From Clostridiales bacterium (GTDB taxonomy: Bacteria > Bacillota_A > Clostridia > Saccharofermentanales > Saccharofermentanaceae): a stretch of DNA of 42,539 bases. Shown in pieces: positions 10,460 to 18,735 of this stretch. Where the stretch lies: contig JAGCGE010000046.1 of the NCBI GenBank assembly GCA_017649745.1, positions 1 to 42,539 of the forward strand, read 5' to 3'. Each line of letters starts with the position of its first letter. The first letter of the stretch is position 1. Made by a program: the position numbers and the translations under genes. The notes under the pieces are model-generated. The model was not told where the DNA came from, made no database searches, and saw only the letters and a list, made by a program, of their open reading frames with translations.

Positions 10460-11408
10460 ATAATTTTCTCTTTACGAACATATCTGTATAGTGCATGGTG
10501 ACGTTTGTTGTGCTTGGAAGTGATCTTGTTATCGTACCGATCTCTGATCTGAATCCCGGATCATTCTTATATAGTCTTTCAGGAAGAAGAAAATGAACTT
10601 CGTCAACTAGTCCTGCCATCTGACTGAATTCGCTGATCCTGAATCCTTCTGCGACGATGAATACGTTAACAGGGAAGGTATCATCAGTCGTTAGATCTGA
10701 TGCTGCTTCGATAAGGTTAGATAAGGTATTTATCCCATAGTCGAATACATCATCGGAATGCCTTGGTTTACCCGGAGTCACAAAACCATTACTGTCTGGT
10801 GTGCTGTAAGCCATTATGTCCTTGGATTCCAGTTTGTTGCTCCTGGCTAGATCAAGAAGTTCTGTAAGACTTCCTGTCGTGTTTTCGATACCGGAGAAAG
10901 ACTGAGGCATTCTTATGCCTGACATGAGATCTAACCTCAGGCACATATGAGAGCATTTCTTCAGATAATCAAATTCCGTATTGATCAGTGATTCTCGTTC
11001 ATCTATATAGGCATAGGAAATAAGAAGAATCGATCTTCCGTAGAAACTTCCGTCAGGTGAGTCGGAACTGCTGACTTTCTCTCTAATGAGTGAATCGGAT
11101 TGATTAAGGATCTTGTTAGCCAGATATTTACAGTCGATTATCTTGCCGCTCTTATAATCTTCATTAAAGACCGTAGATATAGAGATGACATTGTCGATTG
11201 TCTCTGACTCTTCCAGGATCTGATCGTATGAGTAATCATCACTGTCGTAAAGTACATGAATGGATTCCGCTAGTGGTATCTCGTTTGTCTCAGTGCCGCC
11301 GATCGTACCTCTGATGATGTATGCATCAGGAAAGTATGTGGAAAGTCGAAACTTAAGGAGCTTATATATATGATCTTCCTTCTCGAAAATGATGATCCCG
11401 CAATTCAT
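10440..11408 (-). CDS. TadZ/CpaE-like protein without a P-loop
   Basis: 322 aa from the ATG at 11408, chosen because GGAGGTC lies 6 nt upstream; the open frame itself continues to 11486. An N-terminal receiver-like region is followed by a MinD/CpaE-like pattern (GSLTELLDLAR, FDYGINTLSNLIEAA, VNVFIVAEGF), but the Walker A motif KGGxGKT expected in TadZ/CpaE is missing. By position (first gene before tadA) and layout I call it a degenerate TadZ, which would localise the pilus machine. The assignment rests mostly on context. Alternative: an unrelated cytoplasmic protein co-opted into the locus. Confidence 0.55.
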   Translation of the reverse strand: MNCGIIIFEKEDHIYKLLKFRLSTYFPDAYIIRGTIGGTETNEIPLAESIHVLYDSDDYSYDQILEESETIDNVISISTVFNEDYKSGKIIDCKYLANKILNQSDSLIREKVSSSDSPDGSFYGRSILLISYAYIDERESLINTEFDYLKKCSHMCLRLDLMSGIRMPQSFSGIENTTGSLTELLDLARSNKLESKDIMAYSTPDSNGFVTPGKPRHSDDVFDYGINTLSNLIEAASDLTTDDTFPVNVFIVAEGFRISEFSQMAGLVDEVHFLLPERLYKNDPGFRSEIGTITRSLPSTTNVTMHYTDMFVKRKLYEASKI

Positions 11409-11440
11409 ATGTTGACCTCCGTTCTCTGTTTTGTGCGCAC

Positions 11441-11446
11441 ATTGTA
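11441..11446 (-). promoter_or_regulatory. Candidate -10 of the tad operon promoter
   Basis: TACAAT on the minus strand, 33 nt before the TadZ-like ATG. No good -35 sits at 16-18 nt; the Spo0A-like boxes begin about 23 nt upstream of the -10. That layout resembles Spo0A-activated promoters such as B. subtilis spoIIG, where a 0A box replaces a properly spaced -35. Confidence 0.45.
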
Positions 11447-11468
11447 GAACGGAATCGGTGCTGAAAAA

Positions 11469-11496
11469 GTCGACAAATTTCGACAAATTTCGACAA
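11469..11496 (-). promoter_or_regulatory. Tandem Spo0A-like boxes upstream of the tad operon
   Basis: Read on the minus strand, this stretch holds two TTGTCGAA boxes (plus-strand 11479-11486 and 11489-11496) and one imperfect TTGTCGAC (11469-11476). They are spaced exactly 10 bp, so they lie on one face of the helix. The B. subtilis Spo0A box is TGNCGAA. The cluster lies between the divergent tad and metK promoters, closer to tad. Binding is inferred only. Confidence 0.55.
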
Positions 11497-11529
11497 TTAC
11501 GACGAAAGTCTCAATATTTGGGAAAACTA

Positions 11530-11559
11530 TTGACAAAACGAAAATTAACAGAATATAAT
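11530..11559 (+). promoter_or_regulatory. metK promoter
   Basis: A consensus sigma-A promoter: TTGACA at 11530-11535 and TATAAT at 11554-11559, spacer 18. Transcription would start near 11566, about 20 nt before the S-box aptamer. Confidence 0.85.
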
Positions 11560-11586
11560 TACTTGATTAAAAAAGACATGTTCATA

Positions 11587-11682
11587 CTTATCAAGAGTGG
11601 TGGAGGGAATCGGCCCTATGAAGCCCGGCAACCGGCGACAAGCATCGGTGCTAAATCCGACAGGGAAACCTGAAAGATGAGA
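11587..11682 (+). ncRNA. SAM-I (S-box) riboswitch aptamer
   Basis: Conserved S-box blocks appear in order: CTTATCAAGAG opening P1, GGTGGAGGGA, GGCCCTATGAAGCCCGGCAACC, the GGTGCTAAATCC region, and GATGAGAGG closing P1 (11676-11681 pairs with 11587-11592). It lies directly upstream of metK. Established family role: SAM binding favours the downstream terminator and lowers expression. Confidence 0.96.
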
Positions 11683-11701
11683 GGCAAATATAAGTAAATT
11701 C

Positions 11702-11735
11702 GAAGCCTTCCTCTTTTCGGGAAGGCTTTTTTGCT
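11702..11735 (+). terminator. SAM-riboswitch expression-platform terminator
   Basis: Inverted repeat AAGCCTTCC (11703-11711) and GGAAGGCTT (11720-11728) followed by a T run. It lies between the aptamer and metK and is the expected OFF structure. Confidence 0.9.
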
Positions 11736-11768
11736 TAGGTAAGAATGAACGAAGAAAGGCGGTTTTTT

Positions 11769-12962
11769 ATGCGAAACAAAGAAGGTAAATGGCTCTTTAC
11801 TTCGGAATCTGTTACAGAAGGTCATCCGGACAAAGTATGTGATCAGATCTCAGATGGTGTCCTCGATGCTATCCTTAAGCAGGATAAGACAGCACGTGTT
11901 GCTTGTGAGACATGCTGTACAACAGGTATGGTACTTGTTATGGGTGAGATCACAACATCAGCTTACGTAGATATTCCTACTATCGTAAGAAACACGATCA
12001 AGGAGATCGGTTATGACGGATCAGATGCAGGATTCGATTACAAGACATGTGCAGTGCTCACATCTATCGACGAGCAGTCTCCTGATATCGCTATGGGTGT
12101 TAACAAGTCACTCGAGGCTAGAGAAGGTGACACAGATCCGCTCGATACAGGTGCAGGTGATCAGGGCATGATGTTCGGTTATGCTAATGATGATACAGAG
12201 GAGTTTATGCCTCTTCCTATCTCACTTGCTCATAAGCTTACATTAAGACTTACAAAGGTTCGTAAGGACAGAGTAGTTGATTTCCTTCGTCCTGACGGAA
12301 AGAGCCAGGTTACAGTCGAGTATGACGGTAACAAGGTAAAGAGAATAGATACAGTTGTTATCTCAACTCAGCATACTGAAAGCGTATCTCATGAAGAACT
12401 CGAAAAGTTCATCATCGAGCAGGTTATTAAGCCTGTTGTTCCGGCAGAACTTATCGATGCTGATACAAAGTTCTTCGTTAACCCTACAGGAAGATTCGTT
12501 GTTGGTGGTCCTCAGGGTGACTCCGGTCTTACAGGACGTAAGATCATCGTTGATACATACGGCGGATTCGGTCGTCACGGCGGCGGAGCTTTCTCAGGTA
12601 AGGATCCGACGAAGGTTGACAGATCAGCTGCTTACATGGGCCGTTACATCGCTAAGAATATCGTAGCTGCCGGCCTTGCTAAGGAGTGCGAAGTACAGTT
12701 TGCTTATGCTATCGGTGTAGCTAAGCCGGTATCTGTCATGGTAGATACATTCGGAACAGGTGTTATCGCAGATGAGAAGATCACAGAGATCGTTAAGAAG
12801 ACATTCGATCTTCGTCCGGCTGCTATCATCAGAGATCTTGATCTTCGCCGTCCTATCTATCAGAAGACAGCTGCTTATGGTCACTTCGGAAGAACTGATG
12901 TTGAGCTTCCATGGGAGAAGACAGATAAGGCTGATCTTCTTAAGTCAGAAGCAGGAATCTAA
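11769..12962 (+). CDS. metK: S-adenosylmethionine synthetase
   Basis: 397 aa from ATG 11769; makes SAM from ATP and methionine in the cytoplasm. Signatures: [20 protein letters not shown] (ATP site), [12 protein letters not shown] (methionine/ATP loop) and [19 protein letters not shown] (P-loop-like). An upstream in-frame ATG at 11745 exists, but AAAGGCGG sits 6 nt before 11769 and the protein then begins like its relatives ([12 protein letters not shown]). Controlled by the SAM-I riboswitch just upstream, a feedback loop. Highly conserved with no anomalies. Confidence 0.98.
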   Translation: MRNKEGKWLFTSESVTEGHPDKVCDQISDGVLDAILKQDKTARVACETCCTTGMVLVMGEITTSAYVDIPTIVRNTIKEIGYDGSDAGFDYKTCAVLTSIDEQSPDIAMGVNKSLEAREGDTDPLDTGAGDQGMMFGYANDDTEEFMPLPISLAHKLTLRLTKVRKDRVVDFLRPDGKSQVTVEYDGNKVKRIDTVVISTQHTESVSHEELEKFIIEQVIKPVVPAELIDADTKFFVNPTGRFVVGGPQGDSGLTGRKIIVDTYGGFGRHGGGAFSGKDPTKVDRSAAYMGRYIAKNIVAAGLAKECEVQFAYAIGVAKPVSVMVDTFGTGVIADEKITEIVKKTFDLRPAAIIRDLDLRRPIYQKTAAYGHFGRTDVELPWEKTDKADLLKSEAGI

Positions 12963-12989
12963 GCATTCCATAAACGTTTTCGAGCATTA

Positions 12990-13026
12990 TACGGAGCATC
13001 TTTTACCGGGTGCTCCGTTCTTTTTT
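12990..13026 (+). terminator. metK terminator
   Basis: ACGGAGCA and TGCTCCGT flank a short loop, followed by TCTTTTTT. This is a clear Rho-independent terminator after the metK stop. Confidence 0.9.
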
Positions 13027-13132
13027 GCAAAGTATTCCTGTTTTTTTGAAAAGTATGCACACTTTGTGTTTTTTTCGGAGATAATAAGTATGATGATATT
13101 GTAAAGCTTTTCAGAAAAGCGAGGTGACAGAA

Positions 13133-13573
13133 ATGAAGATCAAGATGATGTTGGATCCGGATGATCCGATGAGAAAGAAACTTGAAGAACTCGGTATAGA
13201 GGATGATTCCAGTTCTGATTATCAGATCACGAGGAAAAACAAGACTGTTAGATACATTCAAGGTAAGATCAATGATCAGCAGTTCTTCATCGACGTTAAA
13301 GACATTATCTTTATCGAGAGTTTAGGTCACGACGTTATCATCCATACTAAAGGCGAGAGATACAACTCGCGCGAGCGCCTTAAATATATGGAATCAGTTC
13401 TCGATCCGGATGTGTTTTTGAGAATAAGTAACTCTACGATCATAAACAGAAACCACATTAAACGTATCGAGTCGTCGATCTTCCAGAAATTTATCCTTCA
13501 TCTAAGCGAAGGTACAAAGACGGAAGTCACAAGATCTTACTACTACAGTTTTAAAGATGTATTCGGTATTTAA
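13133..13573 (+). CDS. LytTR-domain DNA-binding regulator
   Basis: 146 aa from ATG 13133; GAGGTGA lies about 7 nt upstream. An N-terminal part of about 50 residues is followed by a LytTR domain (DVKDIIFIESLGHDVIIHTK, then FLRISNSTIINRNHIKRIE and a final SYYYSFKDVFGI). There is no receiver domain, so the protein is not a two-component response regulator. Together with the membrane gene 12 nt downstream it has the layout of LytTR regulator-inhibitor pairs (for example HdrRM and BrsRM of streptococci), which are usually autoregulated. A 15-bp palindrome at 13106-13120 next to the ribosome-binding site could be an operator. Confidence 0.85.
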   Translation: MKIKMMLDPDDPMRKKLEELGIEDDSSSDYQITRKNKTVRYIQGKINDQQFFIDVKDIIFIESLGHDVIIHTKGERYNSRERLKYMESVLDPDVFLRISNSTIINRNHIKRIESSIFQKFILHLSEGTKTEVTRSYYYSFKDVFGI

Positions 13574-13585
13574 GGAGGGATCATT

Positions 13586-14194
13586 ATGTTTAAATCAACA
13601 AGTATATTCTTCGCAGCATTTCTAATGCTCTTTGCTTGTATAGCAGTTACTTTGGCAGTCTATTTCATCTACAGATTACTCTACAACAAGCATCTGGATA
13701 AGGTTTTAAAGGCTCAGACAACCAAGAAATGGCCTTCTCTTATAAGTGTAGTCCTTTGTGCAGTAGTGATCGAAGTAGCCCTTTGCTTTGGTGTAGTATT
13801 CCTTATTAATTCGCATCTTTCGAAAACAATAAACGGTTACGGCGAAGAAGGTCAGCTTTATATCACTCAGGACAGTGACTATAACTACCTCGTATCATGC
13901 AAGGAAGATATGGAAGTAAAGTCATATGCTAATGATCTTGCAGATGTAACAAGCTACAAGTCAAGCAAGCAGATCTTCGCAGAGATCAGTATCAAAGACG
14001 CAAGCAGGATCGATTATTTCATCGTTTATGAAGGCGACGAAGTAACTGAGACAAAATATAAGAATGAAGAAGAGGAACACTTCGATAAGGTACCGCTCTT
14101 TATCAATAAGTATTCTGATGATGAAGATATCAGAGTAACTATGGTACTCGAAAACTCAGGAGATGAAGTCCTCTTAGCTCAGCTCAACGGCTGA
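13586..14194 (+). CDS. Two-helix membrane protein, partner of LytTR regulator
   Basis: 202 aa; I do not recognise the family. Two hydrophobic helices (about 8-30 and 50-73) enclose a short basic segment, followed by an acidic domain of about 125 residues predicted outside the membrane. AAGGAGG precedes the ATG and the gene follows the LytTR gene by 12 nt. By analogy with LytTR regulator-inhibitor modules it may hold the regulator inactive at the membrane. That role is inferred from gene order only. Confidence 0.6.
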   Translation: MFKSTSIFFAAFLMLFACIAVTLAVYFIYRLLYNKHLDKVLKAQTTKKWPSLISVVLCAVVIEVALCFGVVFLINSHLSKTINGYGEEGQLYITQDSDYNYLVSCKEDMEVKSYANDLADVTSYKSSKQIFAEISIKDASRIDYFIVYEGDEVTETKYKNEEEEHFDKVPLFINKYSDDEDIRVTMVLENSGDEVLLAQLNG

Positions 14195-14221
14195 TGATAA
14201 AATAGCCCGTTTAAACTCTTT

Positions 14222-14278
14222 TGAAAAAGTCTAGTGAACCTTGTTGTAAAACAAACAAAAGTTTGCTAGACTTTTTCT
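14222..14278 (+). terminator. Inverted repeat: terminator of the LytTR operon ending at recD2 ATG
   Basis: Arms GAAAAAGTCTAG at 14223 onward and CTAGACTTTTTC ending at 14277 can pair, followed by T-rich sequence. The recD2 ATG begins within two bases of the 3' arm. It probably ends LytTR-operon transcription. The same bases carry a possible extended -10 (TGCTAGACT) for recD2. Confidence 0.6.
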
Positions 14279-16651
14279 ATGAAATTGAATGAAGACAAGA
14301 AGACCGAATATGTACCTAATGAGACAGATGTTGGTACTAATGTGTCTGATGTCGTTGTATGTGCTTCCAGAGTCGTTTTCGAGAAGAACGGATTTGTTAT
14401 CTTCTACTGTAATGGCAATTTCTCAGTTAAGGGTAATTTCAGCGGTAATATAGTTCCGGGGCTTAACTATAAAGTTTCAGGACTAGTCGGAACTTACGGA
14501 AGGATATATCAGATCTCAGCTGATTCCATAGAACTTGTTAAAGATGAAGAATCGATCTATCCGATTATCGCATCATTCCTTATGAATAACTTTGACGGAA
14601 TAGGTGAGAGGATCGGATTAGCTATTGCCAAGGAATATGGTAAAGATATCCTTGAAGAACTTCTTAAGAGGCCTAAGTCAGTTGCTAAATCGATCCACGG
14701 TTTATCTGAGAAACGTGCGGTCAGTATGAGTGACAAGATAAGCGAATCGCAGCATTATCTTGATATCGTCCTTAATCTTCGACTTTTAGGTCTGTCGGAA
14801 GATCAGGCTTCAAAGGCTTACAGGATGTTTGGTCTCACTTGCTATGATGAGATCAGTACTAATCCTTATAAGCTTTTAAGGATCGAAGGTATAGGATTCG
14901 AATCATGTGAATATATAGCTGAAGGTCTTGATATAGATAAGTTCGATCCGATGAGGATCCACGGTGCGATATTAAGTGTACTTAATGAAGTTCACTATGT
15001 GTCGGGTAATACCTATGTTATGCCTGGTGTTCTTAAGAATGGTGTCAGGAATATCATTTTTGATCGCAGTAACAGACCGTGTGATACCTGTAATAGACAG
15101 ATCACTTGTAATCTCATTACGAGTGAATGCGAGCTTTTCGAAGCTTCGTTTAAGGAAGCGCTTGAGCTTGGTGTAAGACTTGATGATACTGTCATCTATA
15201 AGTTTAAGGATAATAAGTGCACATCATGTGAATTTGATGATCAGGATTCCAGGATCGCACTTAAGAGATTATTTAAGATTGAAGTCGGTATAAAGGGAAT
15301 GATCGAATCTTTCTTAAATGCAGATATTCCTAAGTTTAATGAGAAACTTGCTCGAAGTGTCGTTAAAGATCTTTCTGAGAAGTCGGGAATAGAACTTGAT
15401 GATAAGCAGACAGAAGCTATCCTCATGTGTATGCGTGAGCCGTTTTCTATCATAACGGGTGGACCTGGAACCGGTAAGACAACGATAACAGGTATCTTAT
15501 CTTCGCATTTTAGTAATGAGAAGATACCTTGCTTTTTCTGTGCACCTACTGGTAGAGCTGCCAAGAGATTATCTGAAGCTATCGGCAGGGAAGCTCATAC
15601 GATCCATCGACTTCTTGAAGTAAGACCAGGAGACGGTGAACAGGGATTTGTATTTGGAAGGAATCATAATAATCCTTTGGATGCCAGGGTCATAGTAGTT
15701 GATGAAGCTTCAATGGTCGATAATTCACTTTTTCTGGCGCTTCTTAGAGCTATTAAGCCTGATAGTTCACTGATACTTATAGGTGATCCGGATCAGCTTC
15801 CTTCAGTTGGTCCAGGTAAACTCCTGTCTGATCTTCTGTCATGTTCCTCTATCCCGAGAGCAGAACTTACATATGTTTTCAGGCAGAAGGATGAGAGCTC
15901 GATAGCTGCTAATGCGTACAGAATATTAAAGGGTGAATCTCTGATAGGTAATGATGATGATTTTGTGATCATCAATACTAAGAGTGAAGAGGAATCTTTG
16001 AAGAAGGTTTTCGAACTTCAGGAAAAGTATAGGAAAGAGGATTTTGTTATCCTTTCTCCTACGAAGCAATATACGATCGGAACAGCTATCCTTAATCAGG
16101 AGATCCAGACTTTGGAAGCTGATATGACCTTGCCATCGATAACTGTCGGAAGCAGGGGAGTCTTCAGAGAAAAAGACAGGATCATGCAGATAAAGAATGA
16201 TTACAATATCGAATTCTATGACACTATAACCGGTGAAGTCGATACAGGTGTTTATAATGGCGAGCTTGGAACGATCGAGAGCATAAATGAACTTGAAAAG
16301 AGCGTTAAGGTTCTTTTCGATGACGGAAGGAAAGTAACTTATACGTCTAAGACATTGGAAGATATAGATCTTGCATATGCTATGACGGTGCATAAGGCAC
16401 AGGGTTGTGAATTTGATTATATCGTCCTTTGTCTTGGTAAGATGAGCAGTAAGCTTATTAATCGTAAGATCTTATATACTGCCGTTACGAGAGGAAAGAA
16501 GAAAGTTATCATAATCGACGGGGCAGGGATCTTAGGAAGGATGATAAAGTCGTCTGATAAGGATCAGAGGCTTTCATCACTTAAGGATTTCCTCGCGATA
16601 GTCGATCATAAAAGGAGTAAGAAACGTGCTGATCTTGAAGGAAGCACTTGA
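14279..16651 (+). CDS. recD2: RecD2-type ATP-dependent DNA helicase
   Basis: 790 aa, SF1B helicase acting 5' to 3' in DNA repair. After an N-terminal OB-like region, helix-hairpin-helix segments appear (FDGIGERIGLAIA, IEGIGFESC). Walker A is GGPGTGKT (394-401), followed by APTGRAAKRLSE, VVDEASM, GDPDQLPSVGPG and TVHKAQGCEFDYIVL. Oddity: a cysteine-rich insertion with C268, C271, C277, C284, C314 and C317 lies between the HhH part and the motor; B. subtilis RecD2 has no such cluster as I recall it. No ribosome-binding site precedes the ATG, but an extended -10 element lies 6 nt upstream, so the mRNA could be leaderless. Followed by the ComF gene with 26 nt overlap. Confidence 0.9.
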   Translation: MKLNEDKKTEYVPNETDVGTNVSDVVVCASRVVFEKNGFVIFYCNGNFSVKGNFSGNIVPGLNYKVSGLVGTYGRIYQISADSIELVKDEESIYPIIASFLMNNFDGIGERIGLAIAKEYGKDILEELLKRPKSVAKSIHGLSEKRAVSMSDKISESQHYLDIVLNLRLLGLSEDQASKAYRMFGLTCYDEISTNPYKLLRIEGIGFESCEYIAEGLDIDKFDPMRIHGAILSVLNEVHYVSGNTYVMPGVLKNGVRNIIFDRSNRPCDTCNRQITCNLITSECELFEASFKEALELGVRLDDTVIYKFKDNKCTSCEFDDQDSRIALKRLFKIEVGIKGMIESFLNADIPKFNEKLARSVVKDLSEKSGIELDDKQTEAILMCMREPFSIITGGPGTGKTTITGILSSHFSNEKIPCFFCAPTGRAAKRLSEAIGREAHTIHRLLEVRPGDGEQGFVFGRNHNNPLDARVIVVDEASMVDNSLFLALLRAIKPDSSLILIGDPDQLPSVGPGKLLSDLLSCSSIPRAELTYVFRQKDESSIAANAYRILKGESLIGNDDDFVIINTKSEEESLKKVFELQEKYRKEDFVILSPTKQYTIGTAILNQEIQTLEADMTLPSITVGSRGVFREKDRIMQIKNDYNIEFYDTITGEVDTGVYNGELGTIESINELEKSVKVLFDDGRKVTYTSKTLEDIDLAYAMTVHKAQGCEFDYIVLCLGKMSSKLINRKILYTAVTRGKKKVIIIDGAGILGRMIKSSDKDQRLSSLKDFLAIVDHKRSKKRADLEGST

Positions 16652-17336
16652 TATCCTGTTTCCTGCAAAATGCGTTATCTGCGGGAAACTCGCAGATATG
16701 AATATGTTTAATACCAATATATGTCGTAAGTGCATGGCTGATTTTATCCCTGTTTCGAAAACGGAGCGTTGGCAGTTTTGTCTGTCTGATCCGTATACAG
16801 GCGATCCGTATCCGAATCTGCCATTATATGTTCCGTTTAGATATAAGGGAAGTATAGTAAGTGCAGTCAGAGGACTTAAGTTCGGAGATTGTCCGGAGAT
16901 AGGTTCTTTGTTCGGTTGTCTTCTCGGAACCCTTATGAAAAGTGAAGGGGTCAGGGCTGATATGATAACATCTGTTCCGCTTTCGTCTGAGAGACTAAAG
17001 GAGAGAGGATATAATCAGGCATCACTCATTGCTAAGGAAACAGCAAGGATCACGAATATTCCTTTTGTTGAAGATGTCCTTATGAGAGTGCGTAATACAA
17101 AGGGACAGGCTTCACTTAAGCTTCGTGAATCGAGGATATCAAATGTCAGCGGAGCATTTAAGGTAAGAGATGATTTCTATATTGAGGGAATTACGATCAT
17201 CATAATCGATGATGTTGCGACAACGGGCAATACCTTACACGAGGTGTCGGATTCTCTATATAAAAGCGGTGCCAAGAAGGTTCTATGTGCGGCTTTTGCC
17301 AGCAATAGAACTTTGAAAAATGCGGAATATTATTGA
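16626..17336 (+). CDS. ComF-family phosphoribosyltransferase-like protein
   Basis: 236 aa. It starts at GTG 16626, with AAAGGAGT about 9 nt upstream inside the helicase gene. Zinc-finger cysteines C16/C19 and C33/C36 (CVIC, CRKC) open the protein. The PRTase core shows SVPLSSERLKERGYNQA and the PRPP loop IIIIDDVATTGNT. ComF proteins take part in natural transformation and, in some bacteria, recombination. Pairing with RecD2 in one transcript fits a DNA-processing role. Confidence 0.88.
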   Translation: MLILKEALDILFPAKCVICGKLADMNMFNTNICRKCMADFIPVSKTERWQFCLSDPYTGDPYPNLPLYVPFRYKGSIVSAVRGLKFGDCPEIGSLFGCLLGTLMKSEGVRADMITSVPLSSERLKERGYNQASLIAKETARITNIPFVEDVLMRVRNTKGQASLKLRESRISNVSGAFKVRDDFYIEGITIIIIDDVATTGNTLHEVSDSLYKSGAKKVLCAAFASNRTLKNAEYY

Positions 17337-17383
17337 TGACATTGAGAATAGTTACTGATATATTTATATGGTGAATTTTCATT

Positions 17384-17977
17384 ATGGAGTTTGGAATGCT
17401 GGTACTTAATTCTTTGCTGCTTGGTTTTGGTCTTGCGATGGATGCCTTTACGGTATCTCTTGCTAATGGCCTAAGTGAACCAAGGATGAAGAAAATCAAG
17501 ATGATCAATATTGCTCTTATATTTGCAATCTTTCAAGGTGCCATGCCTCTCATCGGTTGGTTGTTTGTCTCTAAGGCTGTTAAGTATATCAATGGTTTTT
17601 CCAGATTTGTCCCGATCATCGCTCTGGTCCTTCTTGTTTTCATCGGTCTTAAGATGATATTTGAGAAAGAAGATAAGGACGAGGAAGAGAGAGAGGCAGA
17701 GAAATCCAAACTCACATTCGGAGTATTGTTCGTTCAGGGCATTGCTACTTCAATAGACGCATTGTCCGTAGGTTTTACTATTGCTGATTATTCTTTTATC
17801 AAGTCTTTGATATCTTCTTCGATCATTGCAGGCGTTACGTTTATTATCTGTGTGATAGGCGTAATTATTGGTAATAAGGTCGGTATGAGATATGCCAAGA
17901 AAGCTACGCTTATCGGCGGTTGTGTTTTTGTAATTATCGGTATTGAGATCTTTGTTAAGGGAATGTTCTTCTCTTAA
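17384..17977 (+). CDS. mntP: Manganese efflux pump MntP family
   Basis: 197 aa, six predicted helices in two halves with the family's paired acidic motifs GLAMDAFTVSLANG (TM1) and ATSIDALSVGFTIADY (TM4). A charged cytoplasmic loop (EKEDKDEEEREAEK) lies between the halves. Exports Mn2+ across the cell membrane. The start could instead be ATG 17396, which has GGAG 7 nt upstream, removing four residues. No yybP-ykoY manganese riboswitch is visible in the 47-nt gap upstream. Confidence 0.9.
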   Translation: MEFGMLVLNSLLLGFGLAMDAFTVSLANGLSEPRMKKIKMINIALIFAIFQGAMPLIGWLFVSKAVKYINGFSRFVPIIALVLLVFIGLKMIFEKEDKDEEEREAEKSKLTFGVLFVQGIATSIDALSVGFTIADYSFIKSLISSSIIAGVTFIICVIGVIIGNKVGMRYAKKATLIGGCVFVIIGIEIFVKGMFFS

Positions 17978-17986
17978 TGATACAAT
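17978..17986 (+). promoter_or_regulatory. Extended -10 promoter element before the TPR gene
   Basis: TGATACAAT directly after the mntP stop matches an extended -10 (TGnTATAAT-like). The same nine bases occur at 20828-20836 and 35065-35073. No good -35 is visible. Confidence 0.45.
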
Positions 17987-18009
17987 ATCTCTAAAAATCG
18001 AGGTATCTT

Positions 18010-18735
18010 ATGGCAATTCCTATCGACAGGATAATTGATAAGCTTGACAGACTCCTATCTTCAGATAAGAGCCGTGATGCTGAAGAGCTTCTGATCTATT
18101 GGTTAGGTGAAGCTGAGAATGATAATGACCTTTCGGGAGCATTATCTATCCTTAATGAACAGATCGGTTTTTACAGAAGATACTATGATGAAGACAAAGG
18201 CTTAAAGGCGATCGATAGTGCTCTTGATAAGATGACTAAGATAGGTGAGCAGGCTTCTTTCTCAACTTTTTATGTAAATATTGCGACAACATATAAGGCT
18301 TTTGGAAAACTTGTAGAAGCGACGAATAATTATACAATAGCTGAGGAATTATTCGTTAAATACGAGAGAACTGATACTTATGAATATGCGGCCTACCTGA
18401 ACAACGTAGGCACATTGTATTCTGAACTTGGTCTCTTGGTAAGTGCGAGAATATCATTTGAAAAGGCTATCGATATACTTGAACACCTTGGTTCTGAACA
18501 GGCTCAGATCGCTATCTCATACGTTAATATCGCAGAACTTACTGATGCTTCTGAAGAGAAGATCGAGAAGTGTCTGGATCTTGCATGGGAATATATAAAT
18601 AAAGCACCATTTCCACGCGGAGGCGATTATGCGTTCGTATGTGAGAAACTGGCTCCGTCTTTCGAGAAGTTTGGTAGAACCTACGAAGCCAAGGCATTAA
18701 GAGATGTAGCAGGTGAAATATATGACAGGTCTTGA
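18010..18735 (+). CDS. Tetratricopeptide-repeat protein
   Basis: 241 aa soluble helical protein. TPR-like units are visible at about 83-110 (TFYVNIATTYKAFGKLVEA), 124-155 (AAYLNNVGTLYSELGLLVSARISFEKAIDI) and near the C-terminus (CEKLAPSFEKFGRTYEAKAL). No catalytic motif is seen. GAGGT precedes the ATG. It overlaps the downstream DUF4037 gene by 14 nt, and such TPR-DUF4037 neighbours are, as I recall, recurrent in Firmicutes and Actinobacteria. Likely a protein-interaction scaffold for that neighbour; function unknown. Confidence 0.8.
   Translation: MAIPIDRIIDKLDRLLSSDKSRDAEELLIYWLGEAENDNDLSGALSILNEQIGFYRRYYDEDKGLKAIDSALDKMTKIGEQASFSTFYVNIATTYKAFGKLVEATNNYTIAEELFVKYERTDTYEYAAYLNNVGTLYSELGLLVSARISFEKAIDILEHLGSEQAQIAISYVNIAELTDASEEKIEKCLDLAWEYINKAPFPRGGDYAFVCEKLAPSFEKFGRTYEAKALRDVAGEIYDRS

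Noticed and set aside
11470..11497. Tandem 10-bp CGACAAATTT repeat as a mini CRISPR or origin iteron
   Set aside because: Too short and without spacers; better read as Spo0A-like boxes on the minus strand. No dnaA or rep gene nearby.
17337..17383. Manganese riboswitch before mntP
   Set aside because: The gap is only 47 nt and shows none of the yybP-ykoY conserved loops.
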